Shown here: positions 11,245 through 22,611 of the stretch, one piece after another
Numbering within the stretch: the first letter of the stretch is position 1
Layout: the number at the start of each line of letters is the position of its first letter
Assembly (NCBI RefSeq): GCF_003991975.1
Contig: NZ_CP029822.1
Span: forward strand, 2,691,648-2,755,647
DNA length: 64,000 bases
Direction of reading: 5' to 3'
DNA from: Entomomonas moraniae
Lineage (GTDB): Bacteria; Pseudomonadota; Gammaproteobacteria; Pseudomonadales; Pseudomonadaceae
Notes under the pieces: generated by a model
Databases searched by the model: none
The model's input: the letters and a program-made list of their open reading frames with translations, nothing else
Told to the model about the DNA's origin: nothing
Program-made: the position numbers and the translations under genes

Positions 11245-11715
11245 ATGAATATAAATTTGACGCTTATCGGTCAAACAATTGCTTTCGCTATTTTTGTCTT
11301 GTTTTGTATGAAATATGTATGGCCACCTATTAGTCAGGTTATGCAAGAACGCAAGAGAAAAATTGCTGAAGGTTTGGATGCTGCTGGTCGTGCAGAGCAC
11401 GAACTGAAGGATGTCCAACAACAAGTTGAACAGATAATTCGTGAAGGTAAAGAACAGGCTACAGATATTCTTGATAAAGCTAATAAAACAGCATCATCAA
11501 TTATTGATGAGTCTAAAGCTCAGGCTCGTGCAGAGGGTGAAAAGTTAATTGCTAATGCACGATCTGAAATAGATCTTGAAATCAACCGTGCTAGAGATCA
11601 ACTTCGCTCACAAGTAGCGGATTTAGTTGTGCAAGGTGCTACAAAGGTTCTTGAATCTTCTGTAGATGCAAAAGCACACAGTGATCTGGTTGATAAAATG
11701 GCTTCTAAATTATAA
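11245..11715 (+). CDS. atpF: ATP synthase F0 subunit b
   Basis: Peripheral-stalk subunit: one N-terminal membrane helix ([18 protein letters not shown], residues 5-22) followed by a long charged helical coiled coil (about 30-150). Length 156 is exactly that of standard b subunits. It lies 84 bases after atpE, a longer gap than others in the operon, and 12 bases before atpH. Confidence 0.97.
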   Translation: MNINLTLIGQTIAFAIFVLFCMKYVWPPISQVMQERKRKIAEGLDAAGRAEHELKDVQQQVEQIIREGKEQATDILDKANKTASSIIDESKAQARAEGEKLIANARSEIDLEINRARDQLRSQVADLVVQGATKVLESSVDAKAHSDLVDKMASKL

Positions 11716-11727
11716 ACGAGGCAGGTA

Positions 11728-12264
11728 ATGATAAATAACCATACACTTGCCAGACCTTATGCAAGGGCTGCGTTTGAGTTTGCTAAAAGTGCGAATCAAG
11801 TTGATACATGGTTTAGCATGCTTAAAGCCGCGGCTTATGTTTTAGAACAACCAGCAGTTGTTCTAGAGTTAGGAAAGCCAACATTAACACATGCCCAAAA
11901 AGCTAAATTTTTAGCCACTTTGTTGGCAGGTTATGTAGATGATTCCTTTAGTAATTTTTTAAATGTGTTAGGTGATAACGGGCGTTTATCTTTACTACCT
12001 ACTCTTTGTGAACTGTTCAAAGATTACAAGCTAGAGGCAGAGCGTATAGTAGATGTTGAAGTGGAGACAGCTTTTGCTTTAAGCGAGGAGCAGCTTCATA
12101 AAATAACGAATGCGTTATCGAAAAGACTTGATCGAACTGTGCAAGCTAAACAAACAGTAAATTCTGCATTGATTGCTGGTTTAATGATTCGTGCAGGTGA
12201 TTTGGTAATAGATAGTTCAGTTCGTGGTCGGCTAGATAAACTCGCCGAAGCAATGAATTCCTGA
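11728..12264 (+). CDS. atpH: ATP synthase F1 subunit delta
   Basis: Connects the F1 head to the b-subunit stalk. The all-helical N-terminal half begins with [14 protein letters not shown], and the C-terminal half contains [20 protein letters not shown] near residue 150, the OSCP/delta signature. Length 178. The ATG follows GAGGCAGGTA. It is adjacent to atpF and atpA in the standard order. Confidence 0.96.
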   Translation: MINNHTLARPYARAAFEFAKSANQVDTWFSMLKAAAYVLEQPAVVLELGKPTLTHAQKAKFLATLLAGYVDDSFSNFLNVLGDNGRLSLLPTLCELFKDYKLEAERIVDVEVETAFALSEEQLHKITNALSKRLDRTVQAKQTVNSALIAGLMIRAGDLVIDSSVRGRLDKLAEAMNS

Positions 12265-12278
12265 TTAAGGGGCATGGC

Positions 12279-13823
12279 ATGCAGCAATTAAATCCTTCTG
12301 AAATAACTGAAATTATTAAGGAGCGCATAGCAAACCTTGATATTTCAACGCAAGCGCGTAATGAAGGTACTATCGTCAGTGTATCAGATGGTATCGTACG
12401 TATTTACGGACTTGCAGATGTAATGTATGGCGAAATGATAGAGTTCCCTGGCAGTGTTTATGGTATGGCACTGAACCTAGAGGAAGACTCTGTTGGTGCG
12501 GTTGTATTAGGCGAGTACTTAAGCCTTTCTGAAGGCATGAGCGCTAAATGTACTGGTCGTATCCTTGAAGTACCTGTTGGCCGTGAATTATTAGGTCGTG
12601 TGGTTGACGCTTTGGGTAATCCTATTGATGGGAAAGGACCATTAGGCACAACGCAAACGGATGCTGTTGAAAAAGTGGCACCTGGCGTCATTTGGCGTAA
12701 GTCAGTTGATCAACCTGTACAAACAGGTTACAAATCTGTGGACTCAATGATCCCGATTGGTCGTGGCCAGCGTGAGTTAATCATTGGTGACCGACAAATT
12801 GGTAAGACTGCTTTAGCAGTTGATGCGATTATCAATCAAAAAGATAGCGGTATCAAATGTATTTATGTAGCAATTGGTCAAAAACAATCGACTATTGCCA
12901 ATGTTGTGCGTAAACTTGATGAAAATGGTGCTTTACAAAATACAATTGTTGTTGTGGCGAGCGCTTCAGAATCAGCTGCCTTACAGTATTTAGCTCCATA
13001 CTCTGGCTGTACTATGGGTGAATATTTCCGTGATCGCGGTGAAGATGCACTCATTATTTATGATGATTTGTCAAAACAAGCAGTAGCTTATCGTCAAATT
13101 TCATTATTATTACGCCGTCCACCTGGTCGTGAAGCGTATCCTGGTGATGTGTTCTATTTACATAGCCGTTTACTTGAGCGTGCTTCTCGAGTATCAGAAG
13201 AATATGTAGAAGAGTTTACAAAAGGCGAAGTAAAAGGCCAAACAGGTTCCTTAACCGCATTGCCTATTATTGAAACGCAAGCAGGTGACGTATCAGCATT
13301 CGTACCGACTAACGTTATTTCTATTACCGATGGCCAAATTTTCTTAGAGTCTTCTTTATTTAACTCAGGTATTCGTCCTGCGGTTAATGCGGGTATTTCA
13401 GTTTCTCGTGTTGGTGGGGCTGCACAAACTAAGATCATTAAAAAGCTATCTGGTGGTATTCGTACTGCACTTGCTCAATATCGTGAATTAGCAGCATTTG
13501 CACAGTTTGCTTCTGATTTGGATGAAGCAACACGTAAACAATTAGAACATGGTGAGCGTGTAACAGAGTTAATGAAGCAAAAGCAATATGCTCCATTCTC
13601 TATTGCAAAAATGGCTGTTTCGCTATACGCCGCAGAACGTGGCTATTTACAAGATATTGAACTAAACAAAGTAAGTGCATTTGAAACGGCTTTATTAGAA
13701 TATTTTAGTAGAGATAAAGTAGATTTAATGGCAAAAATTAACGTTAAAGGCGACTTTAATGATGAAATTGATGCTGAAATCAAAGCGGGTATTGAAACAT
13801 TTAAAACAACCCATACTTGGTAA
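12279..13823 (+). CDS. atpA: ATP synthase F1 subunit alpha
   Basis: Non-catalytic nucleotide-binding subunit of the F1 hexamer. The Walker A loop [11 protein letters not shown] is near residue 169 and the C-terminal signature [13 protein letters not shown] near residue 365. Length 514 matches Pseudomonas. It is followed after the stop by a small hairpin with a GAGA loop before atpG. Confidence 0.98.
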   Translation: MQQLNPSEITEIIKERIANLDISTQARNEGTIVSVSDGIVRIYGLADVMYGEMIEFPGSVYGMALNLEEDSVGAVVLGEYLSLSEGMSAKCTGRILEVPVGRELLGRVVDALGNPIDGKGPLGTTQTDAVEKVAPGVIWRKSVDQPVQTGYKSVDSMIPIGRGQRELIIGDRQIGKTALAVDAIINQKDSGIKCIYVAIGQKQSTIANVVRKLDENGALQNTIVVVASASESAALQYLAPYSGCTMGEYFRDRGEDALIIYDDLSKQAVAYRQISLLLRRPPGREAYPGDVFYLHSRLLERASRVSEEYVEEFTKGEVKGQTGSLTALPIIETQAGDVSAFVPTNVISITDGQIFLESSLFNSGIRPAVNAGISVSRVGGAAQTKIIKKLSGGIRTALAQYRELAAFAQFASDLDEATRKQLEHGERVTELMKQKQYAPFSIAKMAVSLYAAERGYLQDIELNKVSAFETALLEYFSRDKVDLMAKINVKGDFNDEIDAEIKAGIETFKTTHTW

Positions 13824-13828
13824 GAAAT

Positions 13829-13850
13829 AGCAGGTATGAGAATACCTGCT
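13829..13850 (+). promoter_or_regulatory. Intercistronic hairpin between atpA and atpG
   Basis: Arms AGCAGGTAT (13829-13837) and ATACCTGCT (13842-13850) form a perfect 9-bp stem capped by GAGA, a GNRA-type tetraloop. It begins 5 bases after the atpA stop and ends about 20 bases before the atpG start. No T-run follows, so it is more likely an mRNA processing or stability element than a terminator. Confidence 0.6.
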
Positions 13851-13871
13851 TGTTAATGCTAAAGGTGTAAT

Positions 13872-16171
<2,300 letters not shown>

Positions 16172-16177
16172 TGGGGT

Positions 16178-16202
16178 ATGCCCATAGCATTAATATGGGC
16201 AT
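16178..16202 (+). promoter_or_regulatory. Intercistronic hairpin between atpD and atpC
   Basis: Arms ATGCCCATA (16178-16186) and TATGGGCAT (16194-16202) form a perfect 9-bp stem with a 7-base loop. It starts 6 bases after the atpD stop and ends about 18 bases before the atpC start, without a following T-run. A second such element follows atpA, so this may be an mRNA processing or stability device tuning subunit ratios. Confidence 0.6.
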
Positions 16203-16220
16203 CAATTCGAGGTTATAGGT

Positions 16221-16640
16221 ATGGCAACGATTAAATGTAGCATCGTAAGTGCAGAAGAATCATTATTTGACGGTACAGTTAAGCGTGTAGTAGCACATGG
16301 TGGTATGGGGGATTTGGGAATTTTACCTAATCATTCTCCTTTACTAACGAATTTGTTACCCGGTCCTGTACGTATTGTCAAAGAAGATGACACAGAAGAG
16401 GTATTTTATATTTCTGGTGGCTTTTTAGAAGTGCAGCCTTTTGAGGTCTTAGTGTTAGCGGATACAGGTATCCGTGCTGAGGATTTAGATGAAGCTGCGG
16501 CTAAAGCTGCAATGATTTCAGCTGAGAAAGAGTTGAATAATAAAGTATCTGAGCAAGATTACTCTAAGACTGCGTTAAGTCTTGCTCAAGCGGCTGCACA
16601 ATTACGAACAATTGCTGAAGTTAGAAAAAAGTTTAAGTAG
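16221..16640 (+). CDS. atpC: ATP synthase F1 subunit epsilon
   Basis: Rotor-base and inhibitory subunit. The N-terminal beta-sandwich holds GGMGDLGILPNHSPL near residue 27, and the C-terminal part is a helical hairpin (about residues 88-139). Length 139 fits. It is the last atp gene; a hairpin with T-run follows. Confidence 0.96.
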   Translation: MATIKCSIVSAEESLFDGTVKRVVAHGGMGDLGILPNHSPLLTNLLPGPVRIVKEDDTEEVFYISGGFLEVQPFEVLVLADTGIRAEDLDEAAAKAAMISAEKELNNKVSEQDYSKTALSLAQAAAQLRTIAEVRKKFK

Positions 16641-16660
16641 GCTTTTTGTGGTTTGCTTGT

Positions 16661-16692
16661 AAAAGGGTAGCTTAGGCTGCCCTTTAATTTTT
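16661..16692 (+). terminator. Intrinsic terminator after the atp operon
   Basis: Arms AAAGGGTAGC and GCTGCCCTTT (one G-T wobble) with a TTAG loop, followed by AATTTTT. It ends immediately before the GGGAG ribosome-binding sequence of glmU, so glmU would be reached by read-through or a promoter overlapping this region. Confidence 0.75.
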
Positions 16693-16704
16693 GGGAGATA
16701 AGCG

Positions 16705-18066
16705 ATGTCATTAGAAATCATAATTCTTGCCGCAGGTAAAGGAACACGTATGTGCTCAACATTACCTAAGGTCTTACATAAAATCGCCGGTAAATCAATG
16801 TTAGGCCATGTGATCGAATGTGCTAGAAAGTTAACTCCACAAAAAATACATGTTGTTGTAGGGCACGGTGCTGAACTAGTAAAAGAGCAGTTTGTAGCAG
16901 ACGATTTGAATTTTGTTATTCAAGAGCAGCAGTTAGGAACTGGCCATGCCGTTGCTACAGCAGTGCCATATGTTAACGCTGATAATGTACTAATTTTGTA
17001 TGGTGATGTTCCATTAATTGAAGAAAATACCCTGAGAGCGTTACTCCAAAAAGTACAAGTAAAATCCCTTGGTTTACTGACGGTGACTTTAACCGACCCA
17101 ACGGGTTATGGACGAATCATTCGTGATCAGAAGGGAAATGTTGTTGCAATTGTTGAGCAGAAAGATGCGAGTGAGTCACAGAAGCAAATAACAGAAGGGA
17201 ATACAGGTATTTTGGCATTACCATCAGAACCTTTAAAAAAATGGTTAAGTCAGTTATCGAACAAAAATACACAAGGTGAGTATTATTTAACAGATATTAT
17301 TGCAATGGCAGTTGCGGATAGTTATACAATTGTAACGAATCAGCCCCAATCAGAAATGGAAGTACAAGGGGCTAATGATCGAATTCAACTGGCGCAACTG
17401 GAGCGTTTTTATCAATTAAGGGCAGCACAACAATTGATGAAACAAGGGGTGAGCTTGATAGACCCACATCGTTTTGATTTAAGGGGCGAGATTGTTGTTG
17501 GCTCTGACATAGAGATAGACATTAATGTCATTCTAGAAGGCAAGGTTGTTATTGAAGATAATGTATCAATTGGCGCTAATTGTATTATTAAAAATTCTAT
17601 TTTAAGAAAGGGTGTTGTGATTAAGCCAAATAGTCACATTGATGGTGCTATATTAGGTGAGGAAAGTGATGTAGGCCCCTTTGCTCGATTACGTCCAGGA
17701 ACAATTTTGCATGAAAATACACATGTTGGCAATTTTGTTGAGCTAAAAAATACGTCTCTAGGTAATTACTCAAAAGTAGGGCATTTAACCTATTTAGGAG
17801 ATACGGAAGTAGGTAGTTATTGCAACATTGGTGCGGGCACGATTACTTGTAATTATGATGGTGTTAATAAATATAAGACCATATTAGGGAATGAGGTTTT
17901 TATTGGTTCTAATAGTTCATTGGTTGCACCTGTGGTGATAGGCGATGCTGCAACGACCGCTGCTGGCTCAACTATTACGCGCGATGTTGCGGCCAATAGT
18001 TTAGCCATTGGACGTGCACAGCAAATTCAAAAGGACAATTGGCAAAAACCAAAACCCAATAAATAA
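16705..18066 (+). CDS. glmU: Bifunctional UDP-N-acetylglucosamine pyrophosphorylase / glucosamine-1-phosphate N-acetyltransferase
   Basis: Makes UDP-GlcNAc for peptidoglycan and LPS. The N-terminal uridylyltransferase domain has the LAAGKGTRM loop near residue 8 and YGDVPL near residue 102; from about residue 250 a left-handed beta-helix of hexapeptide repeats forms the acetyltransferase, with [11 protein letters not shown] near residue 379. Length 453. GGGAG lies 8 bases before ATG. The atp-glmU order is standard in Pseudomonas. Confidence 0.97.
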   Translation: MSLEIIILAAGKGTRMCSTLPKVLHKIAGKSMLGHVIECARKLTPQKIHVVVGHGAELVKEQFVADDLNFVIQEQQLGTGHAVATAVPYVNADNVLILYGDVPLIEENTLRALLQKVQVKSLGLLTVTLTDPTGYGRIIRDQKGNVVAIVEQKDASESQKQITEGNTGILALPSEPLKKWLSQLSNKNTQGEYYLTDIIAMAVADSYTIVTNQPQSEMEVQGANDRIQLAQLERFYQLRAAQQLMKQGVSLIDPHRFDLRGEIVVGSDIEIDINVILEGKVVIEDNVSIGANCIIKNSILRKGVVIKPNSHIDGAILGEESDVGPFARLRPGTILHENTHVGNFVELKNTSLGNYSKVGHLTYLGDTEVGSYCNIGAGTITCNYDGVNKYKTILGNEVFIGSNSSLVAPVVIGDAATTAAGSTITRDVAANSLAIGRAQQIQKDNWQKPKPNK

Positions 18067-18075
18067 CAATTTAAT

Positions 18076-18105
18076 ATATCCTTCAGCTGATAAGCTGAAG
18101 GATAT
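18076..18105. terminator. Bidirectional hairpin between glmU and the convergent kinase gene
   Basis: A perfect 13-bp stem (ATATCCTTCAGCT at 18076-18088, its complement at 18093-18105) with a GATA loop lies between two converging genes. Flanking T-runs are short, but position and stability suggest transcription termination from both sides. Confidence 0.65.
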
Positions 18106-18124
18106 GTTGTAGAGGCTTGAGAGG

Positions 18125-19432
18125 TTAAGAAATAGGTAAAATAATTTCGACCATAAACCCTTCCTCTTTATGGTTATTGAAGAGAATTGTACCCCCATGG
18201 CTTTCGATAGCCCGCCGACTAATGGCTAACCCGAGACCATAGCCTTTAGCGGTTTGCTCAGGCACTCTAAAAAAGGGCTTACTCAGCTCTGCAAGGTAGT
18301 TATCAGTAACGCCAACGCCATGATCACGAATGGAAATGTGGACATTATCATCTTCCTGCCATGCAGTTATTTCTATTGCTTTGTCTTCGGGATTAAAGCG
18401 TAATGCATTTCGGATTAAATTATCTAGCGCACGCTCTAAACGATCTTCCCATCCGTGCACAATTAAATCATTAGGAATAGATAAGATAATTTTTTGCTGC
18501 GGCGCGATAATCTTTGCATCTTCTTGAAGTTTGTTTAATAGTTGATATAGCTGTAGAGTTGTTTTATTACCAGGAACACTATCGAGTCTTGCTAATATCA
18601 GTATTTCACTGATCAATGCTTCTAGACGATCGCACTCAAGGGATAACCGATCAGAAAGTTTAGCCCTATCTTGTTCATTTGATCTTTCAAGCAGAGCCGC
18701 AGTTATTTTGAGTCGAGCAAGAGGGGAGCGTAGCTCATGAGAAACGTCACGTAGCAATTGACGTTGACTATCAATAAGCGCTTGCAAGTGTTCACCCATC
18801 AAGCTAAAGTCTTTGGCAAGTAAACCAAACTCATCTTTTCGATTAGATAGTCGAGATAAACTATTTTTTTGGTATTCTGTTCTGCCCAAATCATTAACAG
18901 CACCTCGTAGTTTTTTTAGTGGACGCGTGACAGATAATGTAAGTAAGAAACTAAAAATAGTTAAAACAATAACAGTGATCACAATACCACCCAATGGAAA
19001 CCAAAGGCTATCTCGTTGCCAATCCATGAGCTCTGCTCTAGGAATCCGGTAAATGAAAAGATAGCTTAATTCCGTTTCAGGGCTTGTATATTCTTGGGTA
19101 ATTTGGCGCCACGGAGGTATTCTTGAGCCAATAGGTTTTGGTTTATAGTGAGTAGGATGTATATTACCGGTTAAGTTAGTGCCTAGCTCGGTAAATACTT
19201 GGATATCAATTTTATATTTTTGTTGATAATGCTTAATTAAATTTTTTGCGGAGGCTATTTCATTTTCTTCATGAAAGCTGACCCATTTTTGTGCAACTCC
19301 TTGAATTGGTGGGAAACGATTGATTAGCCATGCGTCCTGATTAAATAAATATCCAAGGAGCATTGAGGAGCCCGCTGCAACAGAGATAGCCAGCCAAAAA
19401 CTAATAAAAATTCGCCAAAAAAATGAGCGCAT
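18125..19432 (-). CDS. cpxA: CpxA-like envelope-stress sensor histidine kinase
   Basis: Inner-membrane sensor kinase. TM1 is at residues 8-28, a periplasmic sensor of about 120 residues follows, and TM2 is near 150-172 (LGGIVITVIVLTIFSFLL). HAMP begins with RPLKKLRGAV; the phospho-accepting His is in DVSHELRSPLARL near residue 232; the N box is ALDNLIRNALRF, with G boxes RDHGVGV and GYGLGLAISRR. Length 435. It is third in the minus-strand order regulator, CpxP-like protein, kinase, which is the Pseudomonas cpx arrangement. A hairpin with T-run just upstream may reduce its expression relative to the CpxP-like gene. The specific Cpx assignment rests on gene context. Confidence 0.82.
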   Translation of the reverse strand: MRSFFWRIFISFWLAISVAAGSSMLLGYLFNQDAWLINRFPPIQGVAQKWVSFHEENEIASAKNLIKHYQQKYKIDIQVFTELGTNLTGNIHPTHYKPKPIGSRIPPWRQITQEYTSPETELSYLFIYRIPRAELMDWQRDSLWFPLGGIVITVIVLTIFSFLLTLSVTRPLKKLRGAVNDLGRTEYQKNSLSRLSNRKDEFGLLAKDFSLMGEHLQALIDSQRQLLRDVSHELRSPLARLKITAALLERSNEQDRAKLSDRLSLECDRLEALISEILILARLDSVPGNKTTLQLYQLLNKLQEDAKIIAPQQKIILSIPNDLIVHGWEDRLERALDNLIRNALRFNPEDKAIEITAWQEDDNVHISIRDHGVGVTDNYLAELSKPFFRVPEQTAKGYGLGLAISRRAIESHGGTILFNNHKEEGFMVEIILPIS

Positions 19433-19445
19433 ATAAATAACCTAT

Positions 19446-19476
19446 ATAATAAAAATGCCCACATACAAGGTGGGCA
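19446..19476 (-). terminator. Intrinsic terminator/attenuator between the cpxP-like and cpxA genes
   Basis: On the minus strand the stem TGCCCAC/GTGGGCA with a 7-base loop is followed by TTTTTATTAT. It lies 20 bases after the cpxP-like stop and only about 15 before the kinase start, leaving little space for a separate kinase promoter. Partial read-through would give far more periplasmic inhibitor than kinase. Confidence 0.7.
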
Positions 19477-19496
19477 CTCTATAATTAAGAAGAGTA

Positions 19497-19955
19497 TTAG
19501 TTTTTAGCTTTATTGGCTTTCCAATCTTGAAACTCTTGCCACTCTTTCATACGTTCATCACGTCTTTTTTTGTTTTCATCAAAGGTTTTTTGCTGTTCAG
19601 GTGTTAAGATGGCACGTATAGCTTTACTTGTTTCTTCACGTGTTTGGTTGAGTTCATCGCGCATTGCTTTCTTTTCTGAATCAGAAAGTTTATCTAGATA
19701 TTTTTTTGTAATATCTTGACGTTTTTTATGCTGTTCTTGCATGATTTCTTGCATTTTTGCATGCTGTTCAGGTGTCATGTGTTGTATACCTGCCGCATGG
19801 GGACCCATTCTCATAGCAGATTGCATATGAGTACCAGGACCTGACATTCCACATGGCATAGGTGCTGATGAGTTATGAGCTACAGGTGGTTCTGCCATTA
19901 CTAATAAAGGAATACTGGTGGTAAATAATAGGGCGGGGATAAGTTTTTTCATCAT
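19497..19955 (-). CDS. cpxP: CpxP/Spy-family periplasmic protein (LTxxQ repeats)
   Basis: A 152-residue exported protein with a signal peptide (MKKLIPALLFTTSIPLLVMA, cleavage after the first ~22 residues), then a His/Met-rich segment (MRMGPHAAGIQHM) and a helical part with two LTxxQ-like motifs: MTPEQHAKMQEIM near 60 and ILTPEQQKTFDENKKRRDE near 117. CpxP restrains CpxA and binds misfolded proteins; Spy is a related chaperone. Position between regulator and kinase favours the CpxP role. The Met/His-rich N-terminus may bind metal (inference). Tandem CpxR-like boxes lie upstream. CpxP versus Spy is the main uncertainty. Confidence 0.75.
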   Translation of the reverse strand: MMKKLIPALLFTTSIPLLVMAEPPVAHNSSAPMPCGMSGPGTHMQSAMRMGPHAAGIQHMTPEQHAKMQEIMQEQHKKRQDITKKYLDKLSDSEKKAMRDELNQTREETSKAIRAILTPEQQKTFDENKKRRDERMKEWQEFQDWKANKAKN

Positions 19956-20030
19956 CGTTTCCTTCTGAATTTCTGTTTAAGTAATTTCTTGTGTATCAGT
20001 ATAACAATTTAAAAGTCAACCACAGTCAAA

Positions 20031-20051
20031 GTAAAGTAAAGTAAATGTAAA
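20031..20051 (+). promoter_or_regulatory. Tandem CpxR-like boxes upstream of cpxP
   Basis: Four GTAAA pentamers lie at 20031, 20036, 20041 and 20047. CpxR is known to bind GTAAA-N(4-8)-GTAAA; this gives GTAAA-N5-GTAAA (20031/20041) and GTAAA-N6-GTAAA (20036/20047). They lie 76-96 bases upstream of the cpxP-like start and just beyond the regulator stop, so autoregulation by the encoded response regulator is likely. The orientation is opposite to transcription. Confidence 0.7.
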
Positions 20052-20056
20052 GAATG

Positions 20057-20740
20057 TTAACCGTTATAATAATAACCGCGGCTACGCAACGATAAAATAC
20101 GTTGACTGCCATCAGAATGAGGGCCTAGTTTTTTGCGTAGATTACTAATATGCATATCTAAACTACGATCATAAAGCGTGAGTTTTTTCCCTAATGCCAG
20201 TTGAGTAAGTTCAGATTTATCTACGGGCTCCCCCGGTTGTTTCAGTAATGCTTCAAGTAATCTGCTTTCTGATACGGTGAGTGTTATTTCTATGTTATCA
20301 ATAATAGCTACTCCCCGAACAGGGCTAAAGGTTAAATCACCAAGTTCTAATTGCGAGGGAGTGGCCGCTATTGTGTGAGTACGCCTTAAAATAGCTTTCA
20401 GCCTTGCGGTAAGCTCTCTTGGGTCACAGGGTTTAGGGAGATAATCATCGGCCCCAAGCTCTAAACCTAAAATTCGGTCAAGGGGTTCGCCACGGGCAGA
20501 AAGCATTAATACAGGTAATTCTGGATGATTAACCCTTAATATTTTTAATAGATCAAGGCCATTGCCATCGGGTAACATGACATCGAGTATAACAGCATCA
20601 GGTAAGGTTTGTGATAATAGATAATCTTTGGCCTTCTGAGTGGTGTGGCAGGTGTTAACCTCAAACCCCTCTTGTGATAGCCAATGATTTAAAAGTTCAC
20701 AAAGCTCTTCATCATCATCTATTAATAATAGTGTATTCAT
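20057..20740 (-). CDS. cpxR: CpxR-like OmpR-family response regulator
   Basis: Two-domain regulator. The receiver domain has acidic pocket DDDEEL at the N-terminus, the phospho-accepting Asp in ILDVMLPDGNG near residue 50, and conserved Lys in DYLPKPCDPREL near 100. The winged-helix DNA-binding domain occupies about 125-227 (YDRSLDMHISNLRKKLG, RSRGYYY). I chose ATG at 20740 in place of TTG at 20746; neither has a strong ribosome-binding sequence, and coupling to the yciI stop (20750) may drive translation. GTAAA boxes downstream of the gene and upstream of cpxP fit CpxR. Confidence 0.85.
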   Translation of the reverse strand: MNTLLLIDDDEELCELLNHWLSQEGFEVNTCHTTQKAKDYLLSQTLPDAVILDVMLPDGNGLDLLKILRVNHPELPVLMLSARGEPLDRILGLELGADDYLPKPCDPRELTARLKAILRRTHTIAATPSQLELGDLTFSPVRGVAIIDNIEITLTVSESRLLEALLKQPGEPVDKSELTQLALGKKLTLYDRSLDMHISNLRKKLGPHSDGSQRILSLRSRGYYYNG

Positions 20741-20749
20741 TGGCAATAT

Positions 20750-21049
20750 TTAAGGTAGTACTTTTTTAAACGGTTTAATTGTCACATTGGCATAAACACC
20801 TGCATCACAATAAGGGTCTGCATTAGCCCACTCTTTGGCTGCCTCAAGAGATTCGAATTCAGCTACTACGAGGCTTCCTGTAAAGCCAGCACTACCTGGG
20901 TCGTTGCTATCAATGGCTGGATGAGGGCCTGCTAATATGAGTTTACCTTGGTTCTTCAAGAGTTCTAAACGCGCTAGGTGAGCAGGGCGGCTATTTAAGC
21001 GTAGCTGTAAGGTGTCGGGTTTGTCTTGTGCTATGATTGCATAGAGCAT
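20750..21049 (-). CDS. yciI: YciI-like protein
   Basis: A 99-residue ferredoxin-like-fold protein of the YciI family, whose biochemical role in this family is poorly defined. The N-terminus [17 protein letters not shown] and the motif [13 protein letters not shown] (with the conserved His) followed by GPHPAID are diagnostic. I start at ATG 21049 because GGAGA lies 10 bases upstream; an ATG at 21064 would add five residues and overlap yciB. It sits between yciB and cpxR, as in Pseudomonas. Confidence 0.88.
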   Translation of the reverse strand: MLYAIIAQDKPDTLQLRLNSRPAHLARLELLKNQGKLILAGPHPAIDSNDPGSAGFTGSLVVAEFESLEAAKEWANADPYCDAGVYANVTIKPFKKVLP

Positions 21050-21050
21050 A

Positions 21051-21677
21051 TTACTTTTCTCCATTATTAGAAGAGGGTTCTTCTTTTATATGCTTTGATA
21101 AATAAATAGCCTGACCAATCATAAAAATAATGGTCATTGCAAGGCTACCGAATACTTTAAAGTCTACCCATATCTTATCAAAAGTAAAGGCAACAAAAAG
21201 ATTAGCTCCTCCACAGATGATAAAGAAAATCACCCAAGCGATATTTAATTTACGCCAAATAGAATCAGGTAAGTTGATGGCCTTTCCCATAAGGCGTTGA
21301 ACAATAGGTTCTTTCCCAATAAATTGGCTTCCTAAAAAGGCTAAAGCAAATAGTCCATTGACGATAGGTGCTTTAAGTTTGATAAACGTTTCACTATGAA
21401 ATACCAGTGTTAAAGTACCCAGTAATAAGCAAGCTACAAGAGTGATGATTTGCCCATTATCAAGGCGTTTTTGTTTAATAAAAAGAGCACCATAAACAAT
21501 AATGGATACAATAATTAATACAGCGGTAGCACTATAAATTCCACCGAATGTAAAACTATAACCAAAGAGCTCAACAGAACGGGGCGCTATTTTAAAAACA
21601 ATAAAAAACAGGATGAGCGGAATAAAATCTATAAACTGTTTCACAAAACACAATCCAAATGGGTTTAAAACAGGCAT
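21051..21677 (-). CDS. yciB: Inner-membrane septation/envelope-spanning protein YciB (IspZ)
   Basis: Polytopic membrane protein of about 200 residues linked to septation and envelope synthesis. Hydrophobic helices start at [15 protein letters not shown] and recur ([64 protein letters not shown]). Family members usually begin at the equivalent of VKQFIDFIP, so GTG at 21644 is a real alternative; from 21677 there are 11 extra residues. The gene diverges from rnm and is followed at once by yciI. Confidence 0.88.
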   Translation of the reverse strand: MPVLNPFGLCFVKQFIDFIPLILFFIVFKIAPRSVELFGYSFTFGGIYSATAVLIIVSIIVYGALFIKQKRLDNGQIITLVACLLLGTLTLVFHSETFIKLKAPIVNGLFALAFLGSQFIGKEPIVQRLMGKAINLPDSIWRKLNIAWVIFFIICGGANLFVAFTFDKIWVDFKVFGSLAMTIIFMIGQAIYLSKHIKEEPSSNNGEK

Positions 21678-21731
21678 AATAGCAAACTTAACTATATTCT
21701 TGATAGATTATAAATATTTTGTTGTTATTTT

Positions 21732-22580
21732 ATGAAGCAAATGATTGATTTACATTGCCATAGTACAGCCTCTGATGGGAAATTGAGTCCCACAGAAATT
21801 GTTTTACGCGCAAAAAGTAAAGGTATTAGCCTATTATCATTAACGGATCATGATACGATTGATGGTTTAACGGAGGCTATTGGCGCGGCAAACTCGACAG
21901 GTGTTCAACTAGTCAAAGGCATCGAGGTATCTTGTTTATGGAATAACATTAATATCCATGTGCTTGGTTATTGTTTTGATGTTGAACACGAACCATTACA
22001 AGCGTTATTGACTACGCTAAAAAAAGCACGATGGACGCGTGCTATAGAAATAGCACAAAGGCTTCAAAAAAAGGGTATTTCTAATCTATTGGATAAGGCC
22101 ATTACTCACCAAGGTCAGCAGTTTACCAGTAACAATGGACCAGGGCGTCCCCACTTTGCCAAGGCAATGGTCAGTGAAGGCTATGTAAGGACTGAAAAAG
22201 AAGCCTTTCAAAAATGGCTAGGCAGTGGAAAAGTTGGTGATGTGAAGCAATACTGGCCAAGTTTGGATGAGGTCGTAAGTGTTCTGCATAGTAGCGGTGC
22301 ATGGGTAAGTTTGGCGCACCCCCTACATTACGCTATGACGCGTACGAAGCTTTGTAGTTTGTTACGTGAGTTTATCGCTTCAGGAGGATATGCATTAGAG
22401 GTTGCTAATGGATTCCAGCCAGCAGAGCAAGTGGGGCGATTAGCTAATTTAGCCAGAGATTTTGGCCTTTTAGTCTCGGCAGGAAGCGATTTTCATTATC
22501 CAAATCTTTGGGGCGAGCTCGGACTATATCGATCAATTCCGCAGGATTTAACACCACTTTGGACAAAGTTCAGCGTATAA
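21732..22580 (+). CDS. rnm: PHP-domain 5'-3' exoribonuclease (RNase AM, TrpH/YciV)
   Basis: A 282-residue PHP phosphoesterase. Metal-binding motifs are DLHCHSTASDGKLSP near residue 6, LTDHDTIDGL near 38, and SAGSDFHYPN near 255. Enzymes of this family remove 5' nucleotides from RNA (maturing rRNA 5' ends) and hydrolyse 3',5'-bisphosphonucleotides. The divergent yciB and following yciO-like gene form the standard cluster of gammaproteobacteria. Confidence 0.9.
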   Translation: MKQMIDLHCHSTASDGKLSPTEIVLRAKSKGISLLSLTDHDTIDGLTEAIGAANSTGVQLVKGIEVSCLWNNINIHVLGYCFDVEHEPLQALLTTLKKARWTRAIEIAQRLQKKGISNLLDKAITHQGQQFTSNNGPGRPHFAKAMVSEGYVRTEKEAFQKWLGSGKVGDVKQYWPSLDEVVSVLHSSGAWVSLAHPLHYAMTRTKLCSLLREFIASGGYALEVANGFQPAEQVGRLANLARDFGLLVSAGSDFHYPNLWGELGLYRSIPQDLTPLWTKFSV

Positions 22581-22611
22581 TAAAGGCTAATTAACCATTG
22601 AGAGCAATCCC

